A stretch of DNA of 64,000 nt from Mya arenaria (lineage: Eukaryota > Mollusca > Bivalvia > Myida > Myidae): the NCBI RefSeq assembly GCF_026914265.1, contig NC_069123.1, positions 39,363,678 to 39,427,677 of the forward strand, in the 5' to 3' direction. The translations under genes and the position numbers were made by a program. Positions 12,301-22,925 of the stretch are shown here, in pieces. How positions within the stretch are numbered: position 1 is the stretch's first letter; the number at the start of each line of letters is the position of its first letter. The notes below the pieces were generated by a model. That model was not told where the DNA came from. It did no database searches and saw nothing but the letters and a program-made list of their open reading frames with translations.

Positions 12301-15186
12301 GACTGATTTGTTAGCCCACAACATTAAATGTTGTATTTGCTGCGCTTGTGGCCTCATGATGGCTTTTAGATTTTATCAGTTGATCGAGACTTTGATATTT
12401 TTTATAATGTATATCCATTATACCAGAGTCTATCATGTAAAAGCTTTTTTTATACTTTGTACTTCAGAATAGGATCTTTCATATATGTATGTGCAAGACA
12501 TAGAGGATATTTGTTTATTTCAGTGTAAGATCGTATTTTATTTCACGAGTGTCATAGAAAAACATATTTTCACGAGTGGCGAAGCCACGAGTGAAAATTT
12601 AGTTTTTGTATGATCACGAGTGAAATTAAATACGATCTTACACTGAAATAAACAAATTTTCTGTTTCTTTTATGCTTATTTTCGGAGTTTTATTTGTTTT
12701 TTTATTTATTTCTGAATTACCCCCTTTTTTGAAAAGGGTGGGCTTTACGCCGCTACCCGTGGGGCGCCCCTCATGCATAATTATAGCTGTCAACTTTTTT
12801 ACTTTCGGTTTGCTGAGAAATAGTTCTCTGCTATTCATTCTTATAGCTTAATATTCGCTCGTTTTTTATTGCAAAGCTTTATGAACAGTAAAATATGAAG
12901 TATTATTAGTGCACAAATGTTCCAAAAAATAATGAAAACACTTTTTATTTTAACCAAATTACTACGCCGCTATTTATAGAATGAAAATTTGGAAGGTCAA
13001 ATGTGTTAGCAAAACAAATGTGGATACTCATTGGATTTTAACCATTCTTCTTAGTTTAAGACTGCATATACGCGTGTTTTTATAGTAAGTTAATATACAG
13101 TCATCTTACTGTCAGAGACCAGTCTGTTTCGCTTTAAAATGTTTGTTTTCCAGAAGAGTAAATGCCATTGCACGCTAGTTTGTTGACACATTTTGAGATG
13201 TGGGTGGGGTAAAAAATATCGGATCTATCTGTAAATTGTTGTGTGAATTCTCCAGGAAGCTCATTTTACGTACTTCAACGGTTAACAGTTCAAAATACAT
13301 TTGATCGATGCTATAAAATTTTATTTATGTTCGAACAGTTGTTTTTGTCTGTAATTTGTTTGGAATGAAAGCAAATGTTCGAACATTCAGCTTCAAAGAT
13401 CAGTAAAATGTTTGATAAACGGGATAACCGGTAATAAACGGTAAGTTGTTAATTTCCAATTATATATTTATTTAAATTTATAAAATATTTCTTTATTTTT
13501 TTTTTAACCTTTTTTGACATAATTTACTGAAGTCCAGTGTTCTGTTTTGACCAAGGCAAGTACATGTAACAACAAAGGATTTTAAAAGTAGTTCTAAAAA
13601 TTGATATTTTCACTCCTTATTTTGCAGTGAAAATATCAAATTGATATTTTCACTGTTGTTATTTCACTGTTAAAACCCCATATTTCATCGTAAAGCATGA
13701 AAGAAATTGATAACTTATCATAAGAGGGTGAGAGTGGTCTAGTGTAGAGTTGTCCATGTCTCACCCAAGAGGTTGTGGATTTGAGCCCCAAGAGAGTAAG
13801 AGTGTTCCAGAGTTCATGAATTGGATGCCTATATCAGGCACCTTCTTATGACATCTAAAATGGACACCAATACTGGTTTATACCTAGAAAATTGCTATTG
13901 TTGTCTTCTAAATAGGGCTAAAAGTTTATGATTAAAGCAAAAAATATTTCTTTAATTTTGTATTGAAGCATCTCTCATTTGATATGTGTTTGCTACCTAT
14001 CCAAGTTTGATTTATTGTGACATTGACTATTTCAGATATCTGATGTGCAAGCAGGCGGAGCTACAGTATTCCCGTACTTAGGGTTAAAAGTTTTCCCTAA
14101 AAAAGTAAGTGTGACGATGAAACAAGATACAAGAATCTTTATTTAACATCAGCTCATTATTGAGATTTTTTCCAACATAAAACTTTTTTCCGACATGGTA
14201 TATATATATATATAGAGGGAGGGTAATTGTTTTATTCAGGACAAGATTGCAATATGTTTCTCTAATTAAGCATGAAAAGCTGCAGTTCATGAGTGGCTTA
14301 AAGCCACAAGTAAAATGGTTGTTTACTGTTGATGTTCATGAGGCGAAACAAATTGTTATTTAGCGCTGCAACAAAATTATCTTTTTTATTTTATGCTCAG
14401 AATTCATTAAAATCAATTATTATTAATATTGAAATGGAAATCATTCTCTATTAATCTGTGTTTGTATGCGTTGTTTTGTATTTTTATTACGTAAAATAAT
14501 AGCACTTTTTCCCCCATACAAAATTAGATATTCTTGATTTCCAAATTATGTCAGGCACCCTGTTATTCAGTAATATGACCACTGAATCCAATCCCTTTTA
14601 ATGAATCACAATGTTAAATTGATTCGTTTATGCGACCGTCAATTGTCAAGAAACCACGGAAAAGCATGACATGTATATAACTTTTACTGTAAGAAATCAG
14701 TCCCTGGTCCAATCTCAGCATTTATCTGATCATGCTTGAGAATGGGTCAAATTTGTAATAATACATGCACCAATAAATGTGAACAGATCACTTTGTCCAA
14801 GAAATTGATAGAAACTGGCTTTTACCCTGTGTTAATAATGGCGTATGATTATATACTATGCATCATACGAAATAAAGGAGACATAGTTGAAATGAAATCA
14901 AAAAGTAACAATCGATTTAGAGTATATGACATATGTGAGAATGCAGTAAGTTTTAAGTTTTTGTCTATTGTAATGCATTGCAGTATATTTATTTTTCTTC
15001 CCCCTTAACACATTTCAGGCTGCAGCTTTATTTTGGTACAACCTTTATAAAAATGGCGAGGGTATATACGACACCCGACACGCAGCGTGCCCGGTTCTGG
15101 TCGGTTCTAAGTGGGTGTCGAACAAGTGGATCCACGAGCGGGGTCAGGAGTTCCATCGTCCCTGCGGCCTGTTTGAGGAGGAGTAA
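3880..15186 (+). CDS. P4HA: Collagen prolyl 4-hydroxylase subunit alpha (5'-partial, multi-exon)
   Basis: The enzyme hydroxylates proline in X-Pro-Gly of procollagen in the ER lumen, using Fe(II), 2-oxoglutarate, O2 and ascorbate, as a tetramer with protein disulfide isomerase. Exons read: 3880-4034, 4478-4639, 5586-5752 or 6496-6656, 7469-7520, 7955-8136, 8429-8602, 8782-8852, 9409-9562, 10020-10082 or 10664-10726, 14036-14104, 15019-15186. All introns are GT-AG and phases agree, giving about 471 residues (469 with the second alternative) to TAA at 15184. Visible parts are the end of the N-terminal domain (YLGNPVNAY), the peptide-substrate-binding domain (CFELGRLSY), and the catalytic domain with iron ligands in YEPHYDFAR (His, Asp) and TRHAACPVLVG (His) plus the 2-oxoglutarate lysine in VGSK. 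The signal peptide lies outside the window. Tandem exon pairs are described separately. ATTAAA lies at 15249. Confidence 0.95.
5586..5752 (+). CDS. P4HA: P4HA alternative exon a of the peptide-substrate-binding domain
   Basis: A 167-nt exon entering in phase 1 (acceptor after TTTGAAG) and leaving in phase 0 (donor GTAACT). It encodes A-W-DCFELGRLSYNEEDFYH and a following helix ending AFAQYK. It aligns over its whole length with the exon at 6496-6656. Because 167 is not a multiple of 3 and both exons need phase 1 in and phase 0 out, using both would shift the frame. The acceptor has a weak pyrimidine tract, so the exact 5' edge is slightly less certain than the 3' edge. Confidence 0.85.
6496..6656 (+). 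CDS. P4HA: P4HA alternative exon b of the peptide-substrate-binding domain
   Basis: A 161-nt exon after a good acceptor (CTCCTCCAG) with donor GTTTGT. It encodes AGECFEIGRRSYMSSDYYH, the helix ILWMEEAYDKSKHEPN, and ends DYLQYAHYK. It shares the CFE-GR-SY, YHTI-WMEEA and DYL-A-YK positions with exon a but differs in the loop and charge pattern, so it is a diverged duplicate rather than an assembly copy. Phase 1 in and phase 0 out match exon a exactly. Confidence 0.88.
7646..7832 (-). mobile_element. tRNA-derived SINE (copy 1, inverted) in P4HA intron
   Basis: Read on the minus strand it has a tRNA-like B box (GGTTCAATTCC), then GTGGGTTTCTTCCGG, GGTTTCCCCCACAAT, and ends in ACACTCTCGGACAAC...GAGAGTGACTA. 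The same order is seen at 50656-50820 and 55695-55880. It sits in the intron between the exons ending 7520 and starting 7955. Confidence 0.8.
9215..9299. repeat. (AT)n microsatellite
   Basis: Uninterrupted AT dinucleotides for about 85 bp in the intron immediately before the P4HA exon at 9409. Confidence 0.98.
9342..9382. repeat. (GAT)n microsatellite next to a P4HA acceptor
   Basis: About 13 GAT triplets end 26 bp before the splice acceptor at 9408. Together with the (AT)n run it occupies the region where branch point and pyrimidine tract are expected; only TCTTTTTAAG separates it from the exon. Confidence 0.97.
10020..10082 (+). CDS. P4HA: P4HA alternative catalytic exon a (divergent form)
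   Basis: 63 nt, phase 0 in and out, acceptor TTGGTGCAG, donor GTAAGT. It encodes RREPKAFEQRIGNRIATFMYY, 21 residues in total, placed just after the His-x-Asp iron ligands. It keeps GNRIAT and MYY but replaces the usual K-E/D-E-x-AFK-x-LGTG start. I recall an analogous divergent form in vertebrate P4HA2 (exon 12a/12b variants). Confidence 0.88.
10664..10726 (+). CDS. P4HA: P4HA alternative catalytic exon b (canonical form)
   Basis: 63 nt, phase 0 in and out, acceptor TTGCTCTCAG, donor GTAAGT. It encodes KEENAFKDLGTGNRIATLMY plus Y, 21 residues, close to the standard alpha-subunit sequence. It follows exon a by 581 bp. Either exon joins in frame to the next exon (ISDVQAGGATVFP). Confidence 0.92.
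10911..12077. mobile_element. Dispersed element with internal ~165-bp tandem units, in P4HA intron
   Basis: Starts TTAGCTCGACTATTCGAAGA and ends GTCGAGCGCGCTG...GACGGCTCTTGTTT. Inside, the phrase 'ggttaaagttttagggcaag' recurs at about 10971, 11132, 11310, 11477 and (degenerate) 11631, each followed by a copy of 'acttaatacttcacacag' and 'atgaggtta.ataactccat'. No coding capacity is seen. I recall this start and end sequence as a common bivalve repeat, but its class is unknown to me. Confidence 0.7.
12509..12657. mobile_element. Palindromic MITE-like hairpin
   Basis: The left arm starting ATTTGTTTATTTCAGTGTAA and the right arm ending ACTGAAATAAACAAAT are inverted copies of about 43 bp. The centre contains a second small palindrome, CACGAGTGGCGAAGCCACGA. 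No coding sequence. It lies in the P4HA intron 10727-14035. Confidence 0.75.
13601..13639. repeat. Short inverted repeat (14-bp arms)
   Basis: TTGATATTTTCACT and AGTGAAAATATCAA are perfect inverted arms around an 11-bp loop; the left arm is repeated directly at 13641. Confidence 0.8.
13727..13900 (+). mobile_element. Probable second tRNA-like SINE family
   Basis: The segment has an A-box-like TGGTCTAGTGTAGAGT, then a B-box-like GTGGATTTGAGCCCC about 30 bp later, and a non-tRNA tail. It differs from the SINE at 7646, 50656 and 55695. Ends are estimated. Confidence 0.45.
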
Positions 15187-17540
15187 CGATTATTGTGATA
15201 CCCCATTCATCTGGTCATCTCATTTTTGTGCCATATTACTGCAATCTCATTAAATTATGTATTCTTCTCATGGATTTATGTAAAAAAAATCTCTAAGTAT
15301 TCTTTAAGTCATGTTATAAGTACTTTTCATTGATATTTACTTTGAACAGCTGAACCATTATTATAATGAGGTTACAGGAGAGGCCTGTTTCATAATTGTC
15401 ATTCACATTATATTGTTTGTCTGTTCATTATATGTTTATAGCAAGTGGTCCGGTTATATTTGAAAGAAAGCTGTTTGTAATAACATTCATTAAAAACATC
15501 ATTAACATGATAATATTTCAAAGGAAAAGGTTCGCCAATGCTTATTTTCAGCAACACATTTTCACCAACAATAAGAAATAAACATTGATGCTTATAATCT
15601 ATGTATAATGGTTAATGAGTGAACATGTACACTTCATGTTCAATTTCATCAAAGAATTTTCAAACATATGTTTTAATAGGTGAAAAAAGGTGTTTTAAGG
15701 CTTTTTTGCCATTTTTCATAGATTTAATTGTGAAAGTAATTGTGTCAGCTTATCTTAATTCCAAAAATATTTCATTCATATGCCATGTTTTTGAAACTCT
15801 AAACATTATGAACACTGATGAAGGATGTGGCCACACAAAAAACAGTTCTATTTTCATTAAGAGTTTCATAACACCTCTTTTACAATCCTTAACTTTTTGT
15901 TATCAATCGGTGAAAGAGAAACTTGTATTGATGTTTGTATTTTGAAATATTTATAGTTTACTTAAGCATACATTTCAAATACCACAATTACTTTTTTGAG
16001 AATATGTGTGGACAAGAGTGCCACATGATTTAATGACACATGCTTATTTAATCAAAACTGAGAAACAATTTGAAGAAGAGGCTGCATCAAAGTATATATG
16101 TGTATTTGAGTATCAAAATAATTTTCATATTATTCTCTGTGATAAAAGAAGTAAAGTTAAATTTGTAGCTTTAGATAAAAGAAAATACTGCATAATTCAT
16201 AGAAATCTATGATGTGGATTGTTTTGAAGGTGCCAAATTACAGTAGAATCTTCAAATTGTTCATTATTTTATTACATCATTGTAACTGTTATTTCTTTTT
16301 TCATGTCATTTCCACAATTAAAACATATTTTATTGTTTCAAAATGAATCAAAATCAGTAGAAGATCAGGGTAAAGTGTCTTTGATAAAAAAAATAAGCGT
16401 ATGTTTTGTGGTATATTGTTATTTTCCTTACAGTAATTTTTGTATTTTGATATGTTGATAATATTTTATGCACTTTATTTTGAACGAGACTATCACTATG
16501 CATTGTCTGATATGCACAATCGTAACTTTCATGTGCTTTAAGCTTGGATTATTCTTGTGATCCTGGGGTAGTTTTAATTGTGTTACATTCAGCATAATAT
16601 ATTCAGATGACAGTCTGTAAATAAAATAGCTTTTTTTTAACTTCCTTTTAATTTAGTTATGCATTACATATGAAAAGTACTTAAATTAAGTATTTATCAC
16701 GTTTGCATGCCGTTTTTACAGTTTTTATTTATTATAATTTTATTAATTTTATAAACGCTGTACAAATAATGGTACTATCAGTTGTACCAATTTGCTTTAA
16801 TTTCAAATTCACACGCTACCAAAGATTTTGTACCATATATAACTTGTTTTAAAAGCTTGCCTGTTTTTCGAGGGAAAAAGATGAGGTACTGTGACAGCCT
16901 TGGTGTTGCTGGTGCCTGTCATTGGTGGTGGAGTTGGCGTTGTTGTTGGGCAGAGGTTTAACATTGGCCATAACTTGAAGAAAATATGCTCTTATAGATT
17001 ATAGCAATGCTTATGACAATGGCTTGTATAAACATATGTTATGCCACACTTATACTGAAAAACAAGAACAAAAAAACAGAGGAGCATTGACATCAGTTTA
17101 TTGTACTCTTGTTTTACCGTTTTGTTTGTATTGTTTTAACTACAAACATACATATATTTGATTTTGTTAATCTCTAAATATATTTTGCCAAGCAGACTTA
17201 CATGTTACATTTTCTCGTGTTGTAAATTATTACTTTTAAGATTGGTTGTCAACATCTGTGCAAGACAGAATCTCCGAATGTTTAGCCTTATATGGATGCA
17301 AATGTATAAGAATCTGAATAAAAACTTTACTTTTTCTAATATCTTGTCTGTTGTGTGAAGAAAAAGACGAGGTATCTCATAACCTTGGTGCCATGGATAC
17401 GGTGTACCCATGTAAAACATTAACCATTAGGCTTGACCAAACTAAACAATATATTTTCATATGAAATCTGTCCCACGTATTACCAGAATCAATATGCACA
17501 TATGTATGAAGGCCCATAGTTATTACTATGGTAATTACTT
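15187..17540. other. Intergenic region downstream of P4HA
   Basis: Contains the probable P4HA 3' UTR with ATTAAA at 15249-15254. The open frames at 15619-15945 and 16006-16212 lack domains, splice context and codon bias. Two related phrases near 16870-16990 and 17350-17440 ('aaaaagatgaggta', 'aaaaagacgaggta') suggest a short diverged duplication. Confidence 0.5.
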
Positions 17541-17544
17541 TTCT

Positions 17545-18565
17545 AAATTATGAAGAGCCATTGGAGCCAAGAAGTGGCAGCACTGTCATGGCCATATGAA
17601 CATGAAGATGTGGCATTGCATAAGCCTTGAGCACCTTGAGGCGGTGGCATTGCCTGTTGAGCCTGGAGATAACAGGCATGACATGACCAATTAAGTCTTG
17701 TGGCACTTGAGCATTTTAAGTGGTGACATTGCATTTGGGGCCTAGAGATGGCAGCATTGTCATGGCTATCAGAGCTTGAAGCTGTGGCACTGGCTGTGGC
17801 ACTGCCAATTCTATCGGGAGCCTTGTTGTGGTTGCATCATTGTCATGGCTATTGGAGCTTGAAGCTTTGGTCAAGGTCTTTGTAGCCTCAGGCCTTCCAG
17901 CGTTCCTACTTTTTCCTACTTTTCCTATCTTTTCCTACTTTTTTAACAGCTTCCTACTTTTTCCTACTTTTTTTTCTAAAAACCTCCTACTATTCCTACT
18001 TTTTTGAAAATAAAGTCCGCAAAAATATTAGAGTTTGATCTTTGTGTTAGTTTGATTTGCAGGAAATGAACAAACGATGTCAAACTGGCTGGTTTCTGTT
18101 GTTGAGAGGTGTGGCAACATGTTCCACTTTGATGTGGGTCATCTTTCATAATACCGGTAAAGTTTCAGGCTGAGGGATGATGACGACACAGTTCAACAAC
18201 AGAAACCGACCAAGCATCATTCACTCAAATATTCAATGTAGCATATAGAATGATATGATTTTGCATTAAAAACATCTCCTGCAGGTAAGTTAATAGCTAT
18301 TAATAGTTACATATTTAACCAAAAATATTCCTTCTTTTCCTACTTTTTTGTAAAACAAAATCCTACTATTTCCTTCTTTTCTGTCAGAAAACCCTACTTT
18401 TTTGTTAGTGGCTGCTGGAAGGCCTGTAGCCTCTAGGTGGTAGCATTGCCATTGGATCTGAAGATTGCAGCATTGTCATGTCAGAGAAGTCTGGAGGCTG
18501 CGCAGTGTCATTACCATGAGAGCCTGGACATGACGGCATTTTTATGGCCATTGGTATCATTGGAA
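17545..18565. repeat. Degenerate minisatellite interrupted by a transposon
   Basis: Variants of 'gcagcattgtcatggccat' and 'ggagcctgaag' recur irregularly from about 17545 to 17881 and resume at 18434. The two parts are separated by the hAT-like element at 17890-18425. Confidence 0.6.
17890..18425. mobile_element. hAT-like non-autonomous transposon with 8-bp target duplication
   Basis: 536 bp with perfect 12-bp terminal inverted repeats AGGCCTTCCAGC / GCTGGAAGGCCT, flanked by the 8-bp direct repeat GTAGCCTC at 17882-17889 and 18426-18433. An 8-bp duplication is typical of the hAT superfamily. The interior has repeated 'tttcctactttt' and an imperfect internal inverted repeat near 18078 and 18190, with no open frame. 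Confidence 0.85.
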
Positions 18566-19250
18566 CATTTTATTTTAGCCCATATCTGTTTGACCAGTGC
18601 ACCACTTTGAAGCGCGTCCCATGCTTATATACCTTGAATTACACCCTTTTTGTCAACTAAAAATACTGACAAGCATAAGCGTCTGCTTGTGCTCTAGTCA
18701 AAGCATGCTCTGGCTGGTGGCAAAACCTTTGCTTTATCACGTTACCTACGCCCAACGGAGATCATAAAAAGTATGGTGCACTGTCTCTGCTACTTTTAGA
18801 AGAAAAATTGCAATGAAACACTGATAAAAAAGGTCAATCAAAAGCTGCACAAAGCTTCTGTTACTATTGTTTAATTGTAAAACATGGTAATAAGTAACTA
18901 TTTGCTAGATTTCGATGCGTCTACAATTATGTGTTTGTACAGCACATGAGATTTTATGCAGGATTTTAACATACCTACCACTTACAATATCCTGTACGTC
19001 GTTCAAGTCCTTTCGAAAGTATTGTACATCTTAATTGTTATCAGTGATTTTTAAAACATGTATATTAATTAAGTATTGAAATGAATCCATGGAATTCAAG
19101 AATATCATGGGCAAAATAATTGTAATGTTTAATTCATATATATTAAAAGCATTTAACACATTCTATGAATTTATATAACCAAGGTACATCAAGGGAAAGG
19201 TAAACCGGGAAAAGAGGCCAGTAAAGGGTTTAAGATGTATAAAGCATACA

Positions 19251-19256
19251 TTTATT
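19251..19256 (-). promoter_or_regulatory. Polyadenylation signal of the polyamine oxidase gene
   Basis: AATAAA on the minus strand, 70 bp past the stop codon at 19326-19328. Confidence 0.6.
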
Positions 19257-19325
19257 TTACGCAGCTACTAAAGAGTAAACGTTTCTTCCAAGATGCGCTC
19301 GAAGAAACTTGATTCATTCGTGAAG

Positions 19326-21415
19326 TTACAGTTTAGCCTTACATTGTTTTCGCTCATAGAATGAAATGAGCGTTTCTGATGCTTTAAGCCCTGTATCGCG
19401 TGCACCGTGCGTGCAGCCGTTCGCCATCGCCTCACCGGCAAACAGGAGAACGGGCCTCCCTTCACAGGCCCTGACTGGTCGAGCCAGTTCTTCTTGCTCA
19501 CCCCGAGTCAGTCGCGGGGTTTGGTAACTGTAGGAACCGAGGGTATATGGGTTCGAGCACCACCTGGACACGCGGATACTTTTTAGTGCTGGTATAATTC
19601 GATTGCCCAAAAACTGCCGTAGTACTGACACACACGTGTTGCCAATTTCTTCATCTGTAAGTGATTCCATGTGTTCGGCACCGTCACCAGCAATCCAGGC
19701 GATAATTGTGTTGGTTTTGGTAAAAACCTGGTCGAAACCGAATATTCGTCTGTACCAATGACGTTTATCATCACCAATGTCCGTGTTCTCCCAAGCCAGT
19801 GCAATATTTTTGTACGTTGGTGCTGTGACTGGCCTGTCAAACACGAGAAATATTTTATTCACTCGGCCCATAGCCATGGATTCGATTGTTGCGACCTTCG
19901 TCTTTGGTAGGGGAGGATCAAATATACTGGTATGATGTTTTTTCAAGTATCCTAAAGAACATGTAACAATTACGTGATCTGCTTTAATAACATGACCATC
20001 ACCAGTCTGAACGCGAACTTTAGCACCATCCCGGCTATAGCTGACCCTTTCCACCTCGGAATTAAAACGTATCGCTTCCGCTGGGATATTTCTGATGATG
20101 TAATCGAGCACCTGCCGGTACCCACCGGGAATATGTACATCCCCACCCTCGGGCACCACCCATGAGCTCGCCCCCAGCTCCCATGCCACTCGGTCTAGCT
20201 CATCCCCTTCATGGAAGCGCAAGTAATTTTCCAGCGCGTTATGTACCAACTTTATGTCATTCAAATCACTCTGACTTGTGGTCCCAACAAGGTTTTCTCT
20301 TTCTTCTTTCAGTCTTTGACGAAATTGCGTAAGAGGAAGAAATGTCCTATCACTACCGCTCGGGGTTGTTTCAAACACAATGTTGTAGAGCTCTTCTTCG
20401 ACGTGTTTATAAATGTAGTATGCTTTTACAACTGTCACTCTCTCGATTTCCGTTCCGTCTTCACGCAAAAATCTGCTGCTGGCTCTAAAAGTGGAACAGT
20501 GTTTCTCTAAAAAAGGCATTTCTGAAACAAGACATAATAGTCTTGTCGCATCATAATTATTATTGTCATTTGATAAAACACAAATCGCATTCCACAAAAT
20601 AATAAGCGGGTTCGAATATAAATTGTTACAAAGCCATAAAGAGCGTTAATTTGTTTTGATTGTTTGTATTCGAATTTGCGACATGATTCTGAAGAAAAGA
20701 TCAACAGTCAAGCCGACAGACACGTTTTACCTATTAAGTATCCTGTACGGAGAAAGCGCACCGATGGTGTCGGCGACTTTGAAGACAGAGTTGCTGAGAG
20801 ACGAGCCATGGATCCAGTTGGCACCCAACTCCACCGGGTAGGGGCCGTCTCCAAACTGAACAGTTTGGATCCGACCTCCTATCCTACAACCAAACACCAA
20901 TGCATATGTTATACAACTGGTGGTGAACTACACCCCATACACTACGCCCCAAAAGGTAGGACATGCCCCTAATTTGCCTTTGTTAACTGCACCCAACCCC
21001 CATCCCAACCCCCTATAAAATTTGGTCAAACTATAACAAAAAAATATACTTCTGGTGGTATATCATTTTGTCATTTTTTCACTTTTGAAGAATGGCTTAA
21101 AAATTGTTAATGAAACGAACGCAGTTTTTGTCCTTATACATTATTTGAAACGAAACGGAATAAGTTCATGAATATGGACTACAACTGTCGTAACTAGTAC
21201 GCCGTAGAACTTCAGCTGCCATTGTGATGATAGAGTATATGAATTAACCAGATTACACTCTCTACAGAACTACAACAAAGGTAGAATTCATAAGCTGACC
21301 TGTCAGATGCTTCTAGAATCACGGTATTCTTGTATCCGGCCTCGAACAATCGGCTGGCTGCGGAGAGACCGGCTATTCCGGCCCCAATCACAACCACATT
21401 ACAAACGTCCGACAT
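19326..21415 (-). CDS. Flavin polyamine oxidase (PAOX/SMOX family), three exons
   Basis: It oxidises (acetyl)polyamines with FAD, releasing H2O2 and an aminoaldehyde. Exons on the minus strand: 21415-21300, 20883-20731, 20484-19326, giving 475 residues, normal for the family. The N-terminus has the FAD-binding GAGIAG at residues 11-16, Glu35, the IGGR motif at 40-43 and ELGANWIHG at 57-65. The large last exon has ADHVIVTCSLGYLK, VNKIFLVFDRP and WCSNPYTLGSYSY. The C-terminal FAD motif LFAGEA is present, but the following segment (MANGCTHGARDTGLKASE) departs from the usual THRxxYSTTHGALLSG. The protein ends KAKL; AKL is a peroxisomal PTS1 signal, favouring an acetylpolyamine oxidase-like peroxisomal enzyme. 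The exon 2-3 join was chosen by phase: the upstream TTTCAG at 20522 would give an early stop. Confidence 0.9.
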
Positions 21416-21515
21416 GTTGACATCGTAAACTGGCAGGTATGGCGTCCCGGCTACGCCATATTTACTTATTGACTATACACTTATACTTGACAATCTGAAA
21501 ATAGATAACTGGTAA

Positions 21516-22925
21516 AACGAATCTTATCTAGTTAACCAGCTACAATGTCCCTTATTAAATGGAAGTCGCGAGTCATAACTAGATTATAAATAACTTCCAT
21601 GGCCGAGAGTGTAAGATAGGTTCATTCCGACCCGAGCGTAGGGTGTTTTGCGGAAACGAGGTTTACCGAGTTTCCGCAAAACACCATGCACGAGGGTCGG
21701 GATGAACCTATCTTACACGAGCGGCTATGGTAGATGCTTTTTCTCCCACCACAGTTAAACAAAATTAAGTAAAAATGTATTTTTTTGCTGAAACTCTTTT
21801 GTGCTTAAGCCTAAGTAACACATTCAGGATTTTTACTGCCGTCCTTGATAGGACCATTCCCGATTAAAATGTGTTAAAAGTCTGATCAAGATTCTGTGAT
21901 TCGTGGCTGGAAATTCAAACTTTTATTAAAATTTGTAAAAAAACAACAACATTTATTTAATCACGACAACAATCAGATATTGTTCAGGAGGCGTCCCGAT
22001 CCAGCCGTTTCAAGCAGAATTCGTCCCGATTATCCCATTCTCAATCCGATTTTGAACCGATTTGTATCTTTGTCATGGTAAAGAACGACCGAATCTGTCC
22101 CGACAGCGTCCCGATTCTCCCGAATGCGATCCGACAGAGATCAGACAGTGACCAGACAATGAACCGACGCTGACGGCAAGATCTGGACGCAATCTGGACT
22201 CAATCGGCAAGAAACGGCAATGCAAAATTTCTCCAGATCATGCCCGTTCCACAGGACACTGACCAGACAACACAGGACATTGTTACGATTTTGATCCGAC
22301 ACAGCAGAATCTGTCACGACATAGTCACGATTGTAATCCGACTAGACAAAATCGGCTGAGTTTCCCGAATGTTACGGGACGCACCTAATTGTCGGGAGTG
22401 CTTGGCCGACCTCTCCGGACCATTCCCGATCCGTAGGACTCTGTTTCAAACATATACGACTGCGTTCAGACAATGATAGGACATTCCAGATCATTGAGGA
22501 TAGTAATCCGACTTTTTCGCTTTTCGTGTCGTAGTTCTGTCTGATTTCAAACGGGAGCCATAATCGGCACTGTGTGAAAGCCGCATTAGTGAAAATAATG
22601 GATATGCCATAATTCGTGGTTATCATGGATATGCGCGCAGTGATGCTACAGACGACAGTCTTCAACAAGGGAGGTAATAACTATGTGGCGACCATTAAAA
22701 AGGAGTTCCATACGGGCATTTTATCTTCGCCCGTGGGCAAGATAAGAATTTCTAGCATGGTTAAATTATAGGATCTACTTATCTGAGGTGGGAGAAAACC
22801 AATTACTGCTAGAAGCCAGAAATGGATTTATATATTTAAACTATTTTAAAGTGGTAATGCAAATCTAATCTAGTTAACCAGATAGTACGTTTCTTAATAA
22901 ATGAAATTCGCACATCATAACTAGA
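21516..22925. mobile_element. Composite mobile-element block between ~67-bp direct repeats
   Basis: Related sequences containing TCTAGTTAACCAG and 'catcataactagat' occur at 21516-21582 and 22859-22925 in the same orientation. Between them lie a hairpin (21597-21730), a 12-bp inverted pair TTTTCTCCCACC / GGTGGGAGAAAA at 21739-21750 and 22787-22798, and a stretch rich in 'tcccgat' and 'atccgac' motifs (about 21980-22640). No transposase is seen. Confidence 0.55.
21597..21730. mobile_element. Long hairpin (foldback) element
   Basis: Arms of about 60 bp, running from CCATGGCCGAGAGTGTAAGA inward to GTTTTGCGGAAAC, are repeated in inverted order ending CTTACACGAGCGGCTATGG. The loop is only about 12 bp, so the whole 134 bp could fold on itself. 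Confidence 0.85.

Noticed and set aside
15619-15945. 108-residue open frame downstream of P4HA
   Set aside because: No domain, no splice sites, AT-driven composition; likely UTR or spacer.
20507-20597. Longer start for the last polyamine oxidase exon
   Set aside because: The extra N-terminal residues are intron; upstream exons with FAD motifs join at 20484.
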